Part shown: piece after piece, positions 13,801-21,900 of the stretch
How the letters are laid out: the number at the start of each line of letters is the position of its first letter
Numbering within the stretch: position 1 is the stretch's first letter
Source: a virus
Strand: one strand, 5' to 3'
IMG/VR virus record: IMGVR_UViG_3300047550_005000
Span: 1-29,957 of that record
Length of the DNA: 29,957 nt
Made by a program: the position numbers and the translations under genes
The notes under the pieces: model-generated
Database searches by the model: none
The model's input: the letters and a program-made list of their open reading frames with translations, nothing else
Told to the model about the DNA's origin: nothing

Positions 13801-16504
13801 CTAAGACGTCTTCAGTACTTGAACTTGGTGCTGGGGTGCTAACTGCATTAATGGTTACTGTTGTGGAAGCTGCTGTTGTGCTGTATACGCCGCTGGTATC
13901 GAGGGCCTTGATGCGATAGGTAGTAGTGCTTGGCGCGATTAGGCCGACTTTATAGGTGGTGGCGTTGACTTTTGTTACGAGTGTGGCGCTGGCCCAGTCC
14001 GTTCCACCGCTGCGAATTTCGTAGGTGGCGAGGTCAATGTCGCTTACGGCTGTCCAGCTGAGAAGAACGCCTATGTTGGGGTCGATGCTGTGGGTGAAGT
14101 TGGCGACGTTGGCTGGTGGAGCAGTTTTGCCAAGGGCGTTGAGGCTGCCGGTCAGGGGAGCGGCAGACTGCTTGCCGAGGGCGTTGAGGGCATAGATGCG
14201 GAACTCGAACAGGCCGGGGGTGATGTCGAGGACGTCGTAGTCGGGGCCCTGGACAGTGATGCTGATCCAGTTGCCGTTGTCCTTGCGGTACTGGACGAAG
14301 TACTGGTTGACGCCGAGAACTGGCTGCCACCGAGCCATGACCTTGGCACGGACCTGACTCTGATAGGTGTATAGGGTCTCGCTGAGGCTTAGGCCGGTTG
14401 GGGTGGCGGGTAAATCGTTGAGGTTGCTGACGTCCCGTTGTTGGAGGGGTGCACCACGCTCGACGTAGGCGTACTTGCTGGAGTTGTAGGCAATGGCCGA
14501 GATGGCGTAGTTTGCGCCGTCCTGTTCTTGGATGCCGAGGACGCGCCAGGTGCTGGCCTGGAGGTCGTTGGTTTCCCAGATCCAGACGCTGTTGGCATTG
14601 GGTGCGGTGGTGAAGGGAGTGGTGACGGGGACGGTGGTGCCGCTGCGGGTGCCGACCGTACGGCTCTCAACCGTACCGTTGGGGAGGATGACGCTGATGG
14701 TGCCGCCACTTGCTGGGAGGCCGGTGGCGTTGTCCACAACTAGGGCGCTGGTGGTTGCGGAGGTGAGGCGACCACCACGGCGAGAGCCGGCACGAACTGG
14801 GTCGCTGATCTCGATCACCTGGCCCGGGCGCACCAACACGCCGGCGTCGATCGAGGCGGTGAAGGTGACGATTTCGTTTTCGTACTGTTCGCTGTAGAGC
14901 AGCCAGTCGGCGATGCGCGAAGCCTGACCTCGGCTAGTGCAGGCGAAAGCGTCGATCTGGGTGGTGATGACCCCGTATTTGCTGATGGCGGTCTGGTCTT
15001 CGGCGACCTCGTAAGCAGCGTCGCGGCTGGCGAGGTCGAGGTACTTGACGACGGCGACGGTGGGGCGGCCCTTGCGGCTGCTGTTTTCGTAGGAGAAGCC
15101 TTCCTCGCTGACGTTGGCCAGGGTAAAGAGGTAGGCCGGATCGGTGGGTTTGTCCTGGCTGATGGTTAGGGCGCCTGCTGCCCAGTACGGCATGGCCCGG
15201 AAGACGCTGGCCAGATTGTTGATAAGGGTGTAGGCCTCCTCGGGGGCTTGGATGCTGACGTTGCAGGAGAAGCGGGGCTCCTGACCACCGAAGCCGTCGG
15301 GAACAAGGGTGGCGCAATACTGGCTAGCGCTGTAGAAGGCCCACTTGTCCAGCTGAGCAGCGGTGATGTGGTCGCCGAATCCGTAGCGGGTGCTGGTCAG
15401 TAGATCCCACAGGATCCAGGCTGGGTCGCTGCACCATTTCGCTGCACCGAAGGTGCCGTTCCATACGCCTGAGTAGATGAGACGGCCAGTGGTGCTATCA
15501 ACGGTGGCGTTGCTCGGGATGGCAACTTTGATACCGCGCACCAGGTAGCTACGTTCTGGGATGCTGCTGAACTGTGCTGCGTCCATGCGCAGCGCAACTA
15601 GGGCGCTGTTTGGGTAGCGGAATTTGCTGTCAACGATGGTGCTGTAGCTGCTCCAGCTAAATGCGCTGGCCGTAGGAGGGTACGCAGTATCAGCAGAGAG
15701 GCGACTTACACGAATATCTACGGGGAAGGCACCTGTGATTGGGATGTTGTAGTCTTTCTGATACGGATCGTCAGTACGACCTGTTACTGTGTCATCTAAA
15801 ACTGTGGTAAATCCACCACCGTTGTATTGCACCGAAATACGTAGTTGGAATGTGCTACCAACTACGTCGCCGTTCGTTTTTTGTTCCTGAAGTAGCGGTA
15901 CATTAATTGTTACTTTTACGCGATTTACGCTTGAATCTGTAATTGTTTGAGTTACAGGTGAGCCTTGCAGTACGGTTGCGCCTACAGATACTGTATTGGC
16001 AACTCCATCTAGAGGAATGTACGTCTGCGACTGAGTGCCATTACGTGTATATACAGTAACGTTACGAAAGTTTAAGGAGCATATGTATACGGTTCCGCTC
16101 GATGTTGAATAGTACGGACTAAATACAGTAAAAGTTGTACTACTGGTTACGGTAACTGTATAGGTACCATTAGGCGGAAGGTTTCCAGCAAAATCAAGAT
16201 ATATAGAGTCTCCTGTTGTTAGGCCGTGTGGTGTTGATGTAGTTACTGTGATTGTTGGGTTGAACGATTGAACATAGGTGCCTGTTTTTAGAATTGTTGC
16301 TAGTGGAGTATTGTTAAGGTAGATTGATGCTAAACCATTTTTTAGACCGCTAATTTCTCCTTCGCTGAGTAGATCGAGAACGGTGGCATACTGTGTGGAT
16401 TCGAGGCTGTCAGGGCTTACTTGTGGAGTGCGAGCTTGACCTCCACCGCTCTTACCGTCGTTTCCGCCGCCAGCGCCGATGATCTGTGGGTTTTCCTGTG
16501 TCAT
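10850..16504 (-). CDS. J-like tail tip / host specificity protein with ten FN3-type modules
   Basis: An 1884-residue protein, much longer than lambda J (1132). The N-terminus has a Gly-rich start, then RTPQVSPDSLESTQYATVLD and LLSEGEISGLKNGLASIYL, typical of J. Residues ~76-141 are an inserted HGLxxGD domain, and a second copy lies near 11225-11425. The J core continues to about residue 690 (WILWDLLTSTRYGFGDHI, EAYTLINNLASVFRAMPYW). From ~700 to ~1575 there are ten FN3-like modules, eight with a W-x-G...DxxGN ending. The C-terminal ~300 residues are beta-rich. It forms the central tail tip that triggers DNA release and contacts the host. It follows the I-like gene by 3 bp. Composition shifts sharply between blocks. 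Confidence 0.93.
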   Translation of the reverse strand: MTQENPQIIGAGGGNDGKSGGGQARTPQVSPDSLESTQYATVLDLLSEGEISGLKNGLASIYLNNTPLATILKTGTYVQSFNPTITVTTSTPHGLTTGDSIYLDFAGNLPPNGTYTVTVTSSTTFTVFSPYYSTSSGTVYICSLNFRNVTVYTRNGTQSQTYIPLDGVANTVSVGATVLQGSPVTQTITDSSVNRVKVTINVPLLQEQKTNGDVVGSTFQLRISVQYNGGGFTTVLDDTVTGRTDDPYQKDYNIPITGAFPVDIRVSRLSADTAYPPTASAFSWSSYSTIVDSKFRYPNSALVALRMDAAQFSSIPERSYLVRGIKVAIPSNATVDSTTGRLIYSGVWNGTFGAAKWCSDPAWILWDLLTSTRYGFGDHITAAQLDKWAFYSASQYCATLVPDGFGGQEPRFSCNVSIQAPEEAYTLINNLASVFRAMPYWAAGALTISQDKPTDPAYLFTLANVSEEGFSYENSSRKGRPTVAVVKYLDLASRDAAYEVAEDQTAISKYGVITTQIDAFACTSRGQASRIADWLLYSEQYENEIVTFTASIDAGVLVRPGQVIEISDPVRAGSRRGGRLTSATTSALVVDNATGLPASGGTISVILPNGTVESRTVGTRSGTTVPVTTPFTTAPNANSVWIWETNDLQASTWRVLGIQEQDGANYAISAIAYNSSKYAYVERGAPLQQRDVSNLNDLPATPTGLSLSETLYTYQSQVRAKVMARWQPVLGVNQYFVQYRKDNGNWISITVQGPDYDVLDITPGLFEFRIYALNALGKQSAAPLTGSLNALGKTAPPANVANFTHSIDPNIGVLLSWTAVSDIDLATYEIRSGGTDWASATLVTKVNATTYKVGLIAPSTTTYRIKALDTSGVYSTTAASTTVTINAVSTPAPSSSTEDVLATITWSASTASYAIAYYAIIYSGTTLAEVKTTSFSLPITWSGARSYSVKAVDIAGNQSSLGSTTITVIQAAAPPNRSATFDGPNVILKWDAVNGTTKTRAYQILDGATVIATSQTTTYTKNVDWTGSKTFTVRAVDANGNFGAEGSIVVSPTVPSVGATINQSVDDTVITLIWTSTPGNLPIRYYELRYGPTYASAAILDKVSSLTYSVVGSWLGDRRFWVTAFDTAGNQSTSIYKDVSIVAAAAPTVTSTFEGQNVLLAWNAIVGTLPTRTYEILDGATVIATAQTTKYTKTVDWQGNKTYGVRAVDINGNVGTTGSVTVTVTTPATPSITATFNGTQGVLTWPAVSASLPIAFYEVRYGASFDAGVSLGKVNATTFATPVSWSGARVFWVRPTDTAGNLGTAGTVTLTTVAATAPTVASTFANNLLTLTWNAVAGSVPTTDYKIYQVNAGSDVLVDTSKTTTFSIAPTWTGEKIFRVRAVGSNEELGALGSVTTTLVLPSIAQTNSAFKGEQVELSWTPTVGSLDIATYKIFQSETFDPAATPIAETQSTTYKIKVTWVGSRRFWIQPIDSRGNAGTQSSVQVTITAPGTPSITQQVIDNNVLLRWNDVTTSLPIVYYEVKRGATWETATSIGTKQGLFTTVFETVAGTYTYWLAGVDTAGNYGTPSSVSAEVNQPPDYILKSDYNSTFTGTKTSAYASDGKLIVPVNTTETWQSHFTSRSWTTPQAQITAGFPYYAMPSTNSASYVEEIDYGTTITNTKVTSTLSTTTVAGATSITPALRTRGTTSTAATYSQTGTTITVTSAAHGLSMGDYVYLSFTSGTATTATYVVATAASGSFTVTSTTSTTTSGNVNWTKWTNYAGLNQVFAASFRYLQVQYDFASSGGDDLLRVDSLNVRLDVKIRNDAGTGNAVSTDSGGTVVNFTVPFVDVEGLSVTPSGTTPRIAIYDFVDAPNPTSFKVLLFDLSGNRVSGPFSWTARGT

Positions 16505-16507
16505 GAC

Positions 16508-17095
16508 TTAGGCGCTTACTTGGACGGTGTCGATGGCGGCTGAGATGACGATTGAGCCGACCAGTGTCTCGCCATAGACGATGGGGACTGGTGTGCCCGG
16601 GCGGCTGGTGTTCTGGATGCCGCTGAAGCTATAGCTGCGCCGAGGATCTTGTTCTGTTTGGACGTCGAGCCTAGGGACAGGGGTAAGTAGTTGGGCTACG
16701 CCGCCTAGGACCAGTGAAGTACCTAGGCCAAATAATGCGGTGCTACCTGCTGCCTTAGCTGCTAAGCCAGCAAAAGCACCGCTAGCGCCAAAAGAGACAA
16801 AGGATAGTGCGACCAACGCGACGCCAAGCAGGATGCGTCCCACTGCACCAGCGCCGGCGAGGACGGGGGTGATGCGGATGGTGGCCTGGCCGGCGGGGTC
16901 GTGGAGTTCTTCGGCGGCGAGGTCGTAGGTGTCGAGGCTGACGCGGTAGTGCTGGTCGGCCATGTGGCGCTCCAGCTCGGGCCAGTTGGTCACGAGGAAG
17001 CGAACGGCTTCGGCAGCGGTGGCCACGTCGGCCTCAAGCACACGCTTGCCGATGAACTTGGCCAACTTGCCGTAGAGCTTGATCTTACGCAGCAT
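16508..17095 (-). CDS. Lambda I-like tail assembly protein
   Basis: A 195-residue protein. The first 75 residues ([20 protein letters not shown] through ITPVLAG) resemble the ubiquitin-like beta-grasp start of lambda gpI. Residues 80-155 are Gly/Ala-rich and hydrophobic ([35 protein letters not shown]). The C-terminus reads [20 protein letters not shown], the segment these proteins share with the start of J-type proteins. In lambda, I, K, L and J build the tail-tip initiator complex, but I is not found in the finished virion. The start overlaps the preceding gene by 11 bp and J follows 3 bp later, so stoichiometric co-translation is likely. Confidence 0.88.
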   Translation of the reverse strand: MLRKIKLYGKLAKFIGKRVLEADVATAAEAVRFLVTNWPELERHMADQHYRVSLDTYDLAAEELHDPAGQATIRITPVLAGAGAVGRILLGVALVALSFVSFGASGAFAGLAAKAAGSTALFGLGTSLVLGGVAQLLTPVPRLDVQTEQDPRRSYSFSGIQNTSRPGTPVPIVYGETLVGSIVISAAIDTVQVSA

Positions 17096-17783
17096 GACGC
17101 AATCGCCTCCCCGTACACTTTAAGAGCCAGCCGCCGTAGAGATCTCGACTGCTAAGGCGGCCCTGGAGGTGATGGAGCACCAATTGATCGCCTAGGTAGA
17201 CGGCGCAGTGGTTGAGGCCGGGGCTGCCGATGCTGAGTAGGAGGAGATCGCCTGGCTCCAGCTCCTCGTTCTCCTGTAACTCGCGGAAGCCGGTGTCGGC
17301 CCAGCAGCGGTCGAACATCGGGTCAGCTAGGAAGGCGTCAGGGTTGTAGGGACGCTCCCAGTCGCGCATGTTTAGGCCTTGTTCGGCGTACCAGTCGCGG
17401 GCAAGCGACCAGCAGTCGGTGACGCCCCACACCCAGGGACGGCCGATCAGTGGAGCCTTGTAGCCGCAGGGGATGCAGGTGTCCCAGGCCTCGGTTTTGG
17501 GGTTGACGATGTGCCAGGGGAGGCCGCTTGCCTCGCACGACACCCGGTCAGCCATGCTCGGTGCTGGCGGCGTCGCTGGATGGCTATGCACTACGGCCAC
17601 AACCTCGCCGACCTCCTCGGCGGCCATGTAGTCGTCGGGATCGAGGATGAACTGCTCGCTTGGGGTCCGGGCCAGGTTGCGGCATTGCCAGTAACGCTCG
17701 CGGCCCTTGATCACTACGACCAAGCCACACGCCTCTACGGGGTCAAGTTCCTTGGCGTGATCTAGTGCATCGGCTTTCCACAT
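17085..17783 (-). CDS. Lambda K-like tail protein: JAMM metalloprotease plus NlpC/P60 domain
   Basis: A 232-residue protein from the ATG at 17783. A GTG at 17810 is possible but would overlap the L-like gene, and family members begin just before the EACGL motif. Domain 1 (residues 1-110) is a JAMM/MPN fold with E17 in EACGL and the metal motif [14 protein letters not shown] (H66, H68, S76, D79). Domain 2 (115-232) is NlpC/P60 with catalytic C124 ([11 protein letters not shown]) and H192 (NHCAVYLGD). In lambda this protein acts in tail-tip assembly and probably in local cell-wall cleavage on entry. All key residues of both domains are present. It lies 4 bp after the L-like stop. Confidence 0.93.
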   Translation of the reverse strand: MWKADALDHAKELDPVEACGLVVVIKGRERYWQCRNLARTPSEQFILDPDDYMAAEEVGEVVAVVHSHPATPPAPSMADRVSCEASGLPWHIVNPKTEAWDTCIPCGYKAPLIGRPWVWGVTDCWSLARDWYAEQGLNMRDWERPYNPDAFLADPMFDRCWADTGFRELQENEELEPGDLLLLSIGSPGLNHCAVYLGDQLVLHHLQGRLSSRDLYGGWLLKCTGRRLRHAA

Positions 17784-17787
17784 TGGC

Positions 17788-18510
17788 TTACGTGAAGAAG
17801 GTCCCCACACCTGCGTAGGACCCGAACGGAAGTTCAGCGTTTGCTCCGAAACGTACTTTACAGCTGCTTACACGCTTACCACATACATCTTGATTAGCAT
17901 TAACTACTGGATTATCATTCGCGTCAAAATAATTTAGAGCTGTATAGCCGCACTCAGCACTACGGTATTTCCACTGGCATACGGAGCTGATGCACTGCCG
18001 CTTAGGGGCGCGAACTCCGGCGAGATCGAAGGCGCTGGCGAGTTCGAACTCGACGACGTCGCGGTTTTCGGCACTCTTGCGGTCGATGTAGTAGATCTCG
18101 CGGGGGAACTCGGCCGTGGGGTCCGGGGTGCCGTAGGGGTTAGTGCCGCCTGGGAAGTTGACGGCATCGAGGTAGCGGGCCATGGTGCGGATCCGCGTCA
18201 CCTTGGCGCCTTCTAGGCCGCTGGGCAAGGTGAGCAGGATGGCGGTGATGGTGCCGAAGATGTTGCTGCAGCGGAGCTGAGGACGAGGGAGGGTACCTTG
18301 GCCGCTGTACTCGAAGCCGTCGGCCTCGATGGGGAAGCGTTGGTAGACGTTACCGGCCCAGGTCACGTCACCGTTGTTCACCAGGCTGGTTCCAGCATGA
18401 AAGCGGTAGGTGGCGGCGGTGCCATGCTGAAGAGCGTTTAGCTCCAGTTCATAAAGCTCAATAATTGAGCTAGGCGCAATGGCCTGTAGTTCCGAGGTTG
18501 GGACGGCCAT
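17788..18510 (-). CDS. Lambda L-like minor tail protein, probable Fe-S protein
   Basis: A 240-residue protein starting [20 protein letters not shown]. It has the L-family landmarks [27 protein letters not shown] and [20 protein letters not shown]. The C-terminal third carries Cys at 173, 178, 187, 210 and 217 ([29 protein letters not shown]). Lambda gpL binds an Fe-S cluster through C-terminal cysteines, and the arrangement here is compatible with that, with one extra Cys. The end [13 protein letters not shown] is typical. Its role is in the tail tip between the tape-measure complex and J. The 104 bp upstream are almost wholly a tandem repeat array. Confidence 0.93.
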   Translation of the reverse strand: MAVPTSELQAIAPSSIIELYELELNALQHGTAATYRFHAGTSLVNNGDVTWAGNVYQRFPIEADGFEYSGQGTLPRPQLRCSNIFGTITAILLTLPSGLEGAKVTRIRTMARYLDAVNFPGGTNPYGTPDPTAEFPREIYYIDRKSAENRDVVEFELASAFDLAGVRAPKRQCISSVCQWKYRSAECGYTALNYFDANDNPVVNANQDVCGKRVSSCKVRFGANAELPFGSYAGVGTFFT

Positions 18511-18516
18511 AGGCTT

Positions 18517-18612
18517 GCTAAGCGGCGAGGGAGCTAAGCGGCGAGGGAGCTAAGCGGCGAGGGAGCTAAGCGGCGAGGGAGCTAAGCGGCGAGGGAGCTA
18601 AGCGGCGAGGGA
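18517..18612. repeat. Six perfect tandem copies of a 16-bp unit, gctaagcggcgaggga
   Basis: Six identical units, followed by GCTTAG that holds the stop of the M-like gene, fill the whole gap between M-like and L-like genes. The period of 16 is not a multiple of 3, as suits non-coding DNA. On the transcribed strand each unit reads TCCCTCGCCGCTTAGC, so the array is the leader of the L-like gene. The perfect identity points to recent expansion by slippage. The core GCTAAGCGGC is shared with 5942-5981. There are no spacers, so this is not CRISPR. Confidence 0.98.
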
Positions 18613-18614
18613 GC

Positions 18615-18950
18615 TTAGGGTTCGAAGACGCGGCGGAAGGTGGCTTGGATGGTGTTGAAATTGTAAGCCCGCATTGTGAGTTGCCACTCTGCACAGACGA
18701 ACTTGCCAGCGGAGCCGCGAGGAGGGGTCCAGTCGAAGGACTCATAGCCTCCTCGCGCCTCTAGGAAGGTAAGGATCTCGTCGCGCTCAGTATTAGAGCG
18801 TTCATTGAACGACAGGCTCCATTCTTTGGGATCTGTGTTTAGGCCAAAGCGTACACGTTGTTCGTACCCATCTCCAGCCTGAAACCGACGAACACGAGGC
18901 TTACTTGCCTCTGTGGGTTCGTAGCTTGGAGACCATGTGAACGTAGCCAT
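18615..18950 (-). CDS. Lambda M-like minor tail protein
   Basis: A 111-residue protein: MATFTWSPSYEPTEASKPRV, then FQAGDGYEQRVRFGLN, W-S-L-S-F, ILTFLEARGGYESFDWTPP and a final Phe-rich ATFRRVFEP. The F-x-W-x-P start, the GDGYxQR motif and the FxWTPP ending are characteristic of the phage minor tail protein M family, which connects the tape measure end to the tail tip. Size is close to lambda gpM (109). It follows the tape measure gene closely and precedes L, K, I and J in the lambda order. Confidence 0.92.
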   Translation of the reverse strand: MATFTWSPSYEPTEASKPRVRRFQAGDGYEQRVRFGLNTDPKEWSLSFNERSNTERDEILTFLEARGGYESFDWTPPRGSAGKFVCAEWQLTMRAYNFNTIQATFRRVFEP

Positions 18951-18976
18951 TGTGTGTACTTAGTAATACAACAAGC

Positions 18977-21900
18977 TTAGCGGCTTAGGATGCCGCCGGG
19001 CCGCTTCTGCTTGACGAGCTCAGCTTGGACGGCTTGGCTGATGACTCGGCCGAGAGCAGCGGCCTGACCTGGGTCGTTGTTGGCAGAGGTGCCGGAGGCG
19101 TCGACGTTGACTGTGATGTTGGTGGTTCCACCGCCACCGGCCACGCCGAGCTTGCCATTGCGGCCGCGCTGCAGAGGGATGATGGCCTCGGGGCCCGCTT
19201 CGCCCATCAGGCCGGTGCCGGGCACTCCACCGTTGGCATAACGGAAGAGCGTCGGGCTCTGCACAATGCCGCCCATCGCATAGGGGACGATTCCGTTAGC
19301 AGCAAAGGCGTTGCCGTTGGCACTGAACGCCGAGATGCCCGGACCTATCGGGCCAAAATTGAGCGCAGCGGGACCGAGGCTACCTACTCCAGATGCAGCG
19401 GTAGCTGGACCGCCAAACAACGATGTAAGTCCTTGAATCAAGGGCTTAAGGACGAGCTGCTGGAGAATTATCCGAGCGGTCTGCTTGAGCAGTTCGGAGG
19501 CGAACTGATTGAAGTTGGCAGTCCCTGTCGTGGCAAGCGAGAACAACGACTCTTCTAGGCCTTTGATGCCGCTGGTGGTTAGCTGAGCGGTGGCCTCCTT
19601 CATGGACCCGATAGATTCGACGTACTGACGAGCGCCTTCGCGGAAGCCGAAGCCCCGCTTAGCGTTTTCTTGTAAGTCGTAGATTTCGCGTAGAAGATCG
19701 GCTTGCTTACGGTATTGCTCTAGGTTGTCCTTTATAGCTGCAGCTTGTGCTTTGTCGGCAGTAAGTGCATCTATCCTTAGCTTATTCTGTTCTCTCGCAT
19801 TTTCGTTAAGCTCTAGTTGCAGCTCAATGTAGGCCTCTGTATACCCTTCCATCTGCAGGCCTATGCGCTCCTTGCTTAGACGCAGCTCTTTTGTAAGTTC
19901 TTCGTTTTGCTGACGAAGGGATTCGGTGTAGTCAAGAATTAGCGTTTTTGCCGCCGCTTTTTCAAACGCAGGTTTATCCTGGAGCAGACCACTCAACGTA
20001 GCGTTCTCTGCGCTTAGCCTACCTTCGCTTGCAAGTATGTCGCCTTGGTCGGTGATGTTGCGGTTGAGCTGGGATGCGACGGCTGAGCGCTGTCTTCCTG
20101 CTCCTCCGGCTATACCTAAAAGCTGTTGAACGCGAGCTGTAAGTGCTCGTTCTTGCCCCACAGGAACCTGAGCACCAGGTACATCAAAAGCAAGCCCAGA
20201 ATAGTGTGCAGAACCTGTACTATGACCACCTACACGTCCATAGCCTTTGAATTCAGTTACTTGTATACCTGCAGCACGCAAGGTGGCGTAGGCAGCTTCT
20301 GCAGCAGCACGTGTTACAAACGATAGGTGCTCATGGTAGTTAGATCCACCATGATCTGCACGGTAATAAGGACTACGAGGATCTCCAGTTATATAGCCAG
20401 AGATTCCAGAAGGAAAGCGTCCGGCTGTACTAGGTGCAGCTGAGGCGGCAGTAATGGCTGCCATTTTTTGCGCTCCGCTTAGGTCTAACTGTGCCTGACT
20501 TACGGCGTTGCGGGCGGCGGCGATGCGGCGGTCGTACTCCTCAATGGACTGTCTGTAGCGGAGGTCGGCGGCGGCGCGTTCGCGACTTGCACCGAAAAGC
20601 AGGCGGAGCTCATTCTGAGCGTTGAGGTCGGCGAGCTCCTTGCGGCGCTGGTAGAACTGCTCCTCGAGCTCGATGCGACGCTTGAACACGTCGTCAGCCA
20701 GGCGGATCTCTTGTTGAGCGATCTCTTCGTTGCGGCGTTGTGCTTGTTCGGCGGCGACTTGAGCATCTTTTACAGCCTGTTTACGTGCTTTTTCGGCTGT
20801 ACTTTCATTACCAGTAGGCTGTGCAAACTTAGTAACAGATGCCTTCTCCGCCTCTGTTAATCGTTTCATACGAGCTTCTTCGTCTTCTAGGCGTTTGCGA
20901 AGCTGCTCACCCTGTGTGGACAGCATGCGCATGCGCCGTGCTACTTGCTCCTCAGAGCCTTCGCCTACACCTAGACGACGTTGAATTTCAATAAGATCTT
21001 TTAGGCTTGCAATATTCTGTCGTGTGCCCTCGACACCTGCTTGTGGGGTTATGGACTTAAATGCACGATCAATAGCTGCATAGGCTTCTCGCCTAGGATC
21101 GCCAAAAGTAAACTGAGCATTACGTCGTTCTACGGCTCTATAGGCCTCACCGACACGACCTTGTATATCTCTTCCCCGTTCTAATGTTATCTCGGCGCCA
21201 GCAGCTTCTCTAACAAGTTTGAGTGCGCGTGCTGCGCGTAAAGCCATATCAATAAGCTGAGTTGTGACATTCTGGATACTGGCTCCTATGGGCGTAAGAG
21301 CATCACCTATTGCAACTTTTAAGTTAGCAAAACTGACTTTCATTCGTTCGCCAGCATTTTCACTCGAGCTGGCAAGTTTATCCATAATGGGTGTATACTT
21401 ATCTCCTACTGCTAAAACAAACTTCATAAAGTCATTGAGGCCTACACTACCTTCTTGTAAGGCTTTTTGTAACTCTGGGCCTGTCTTACCAGCGGACTTT
21501 GCAAATAGAGTAAACGTACCCGGAAGACGTTCAGCTATCTGATTTAGTTCTTCTGCGCTTACTTTACCTTTGGAGAATATTTGAGTAAGTGCTAGCATTG
21601 CTCCCTGTACTTGTTCCGTATTTCCACCTGTCGCTTTGACAGCGGCTGTAATTGCGTTGAATGCAAGCTCCGTGTCTCTAATCGTTCCTCCAGCACCTTT
21701 TACTGACGCAGCTAAGCGCGTGAAGGATTCTGTAGCTTCTGTAGGCTGTAAATTAAAACGAGCGCCGGCGTTAATAGTTGCCTGCAGTGCTTGCTCGTAC
21801 TCTTTTGCAGAGCCAGCTACTCCACGCAACGAGATACGCAACTTACTTAGTTGAGCGGCATAGTCAGTCGCAATAGTTAACTGCTGTCTAAACATGCCAA

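Noticed and set aside
17784-17810. GTG start for the K-like gene
   Set aside because: It would overlap the L-like gene by 23 bp and add residues before the conserved start; the ATG at 17783 fits family and spacing better.
18517-18612. CRISPR array
   Set aside because: The units are directly adjacent with no spacers, only 16 bp long, and there are no cas genes.
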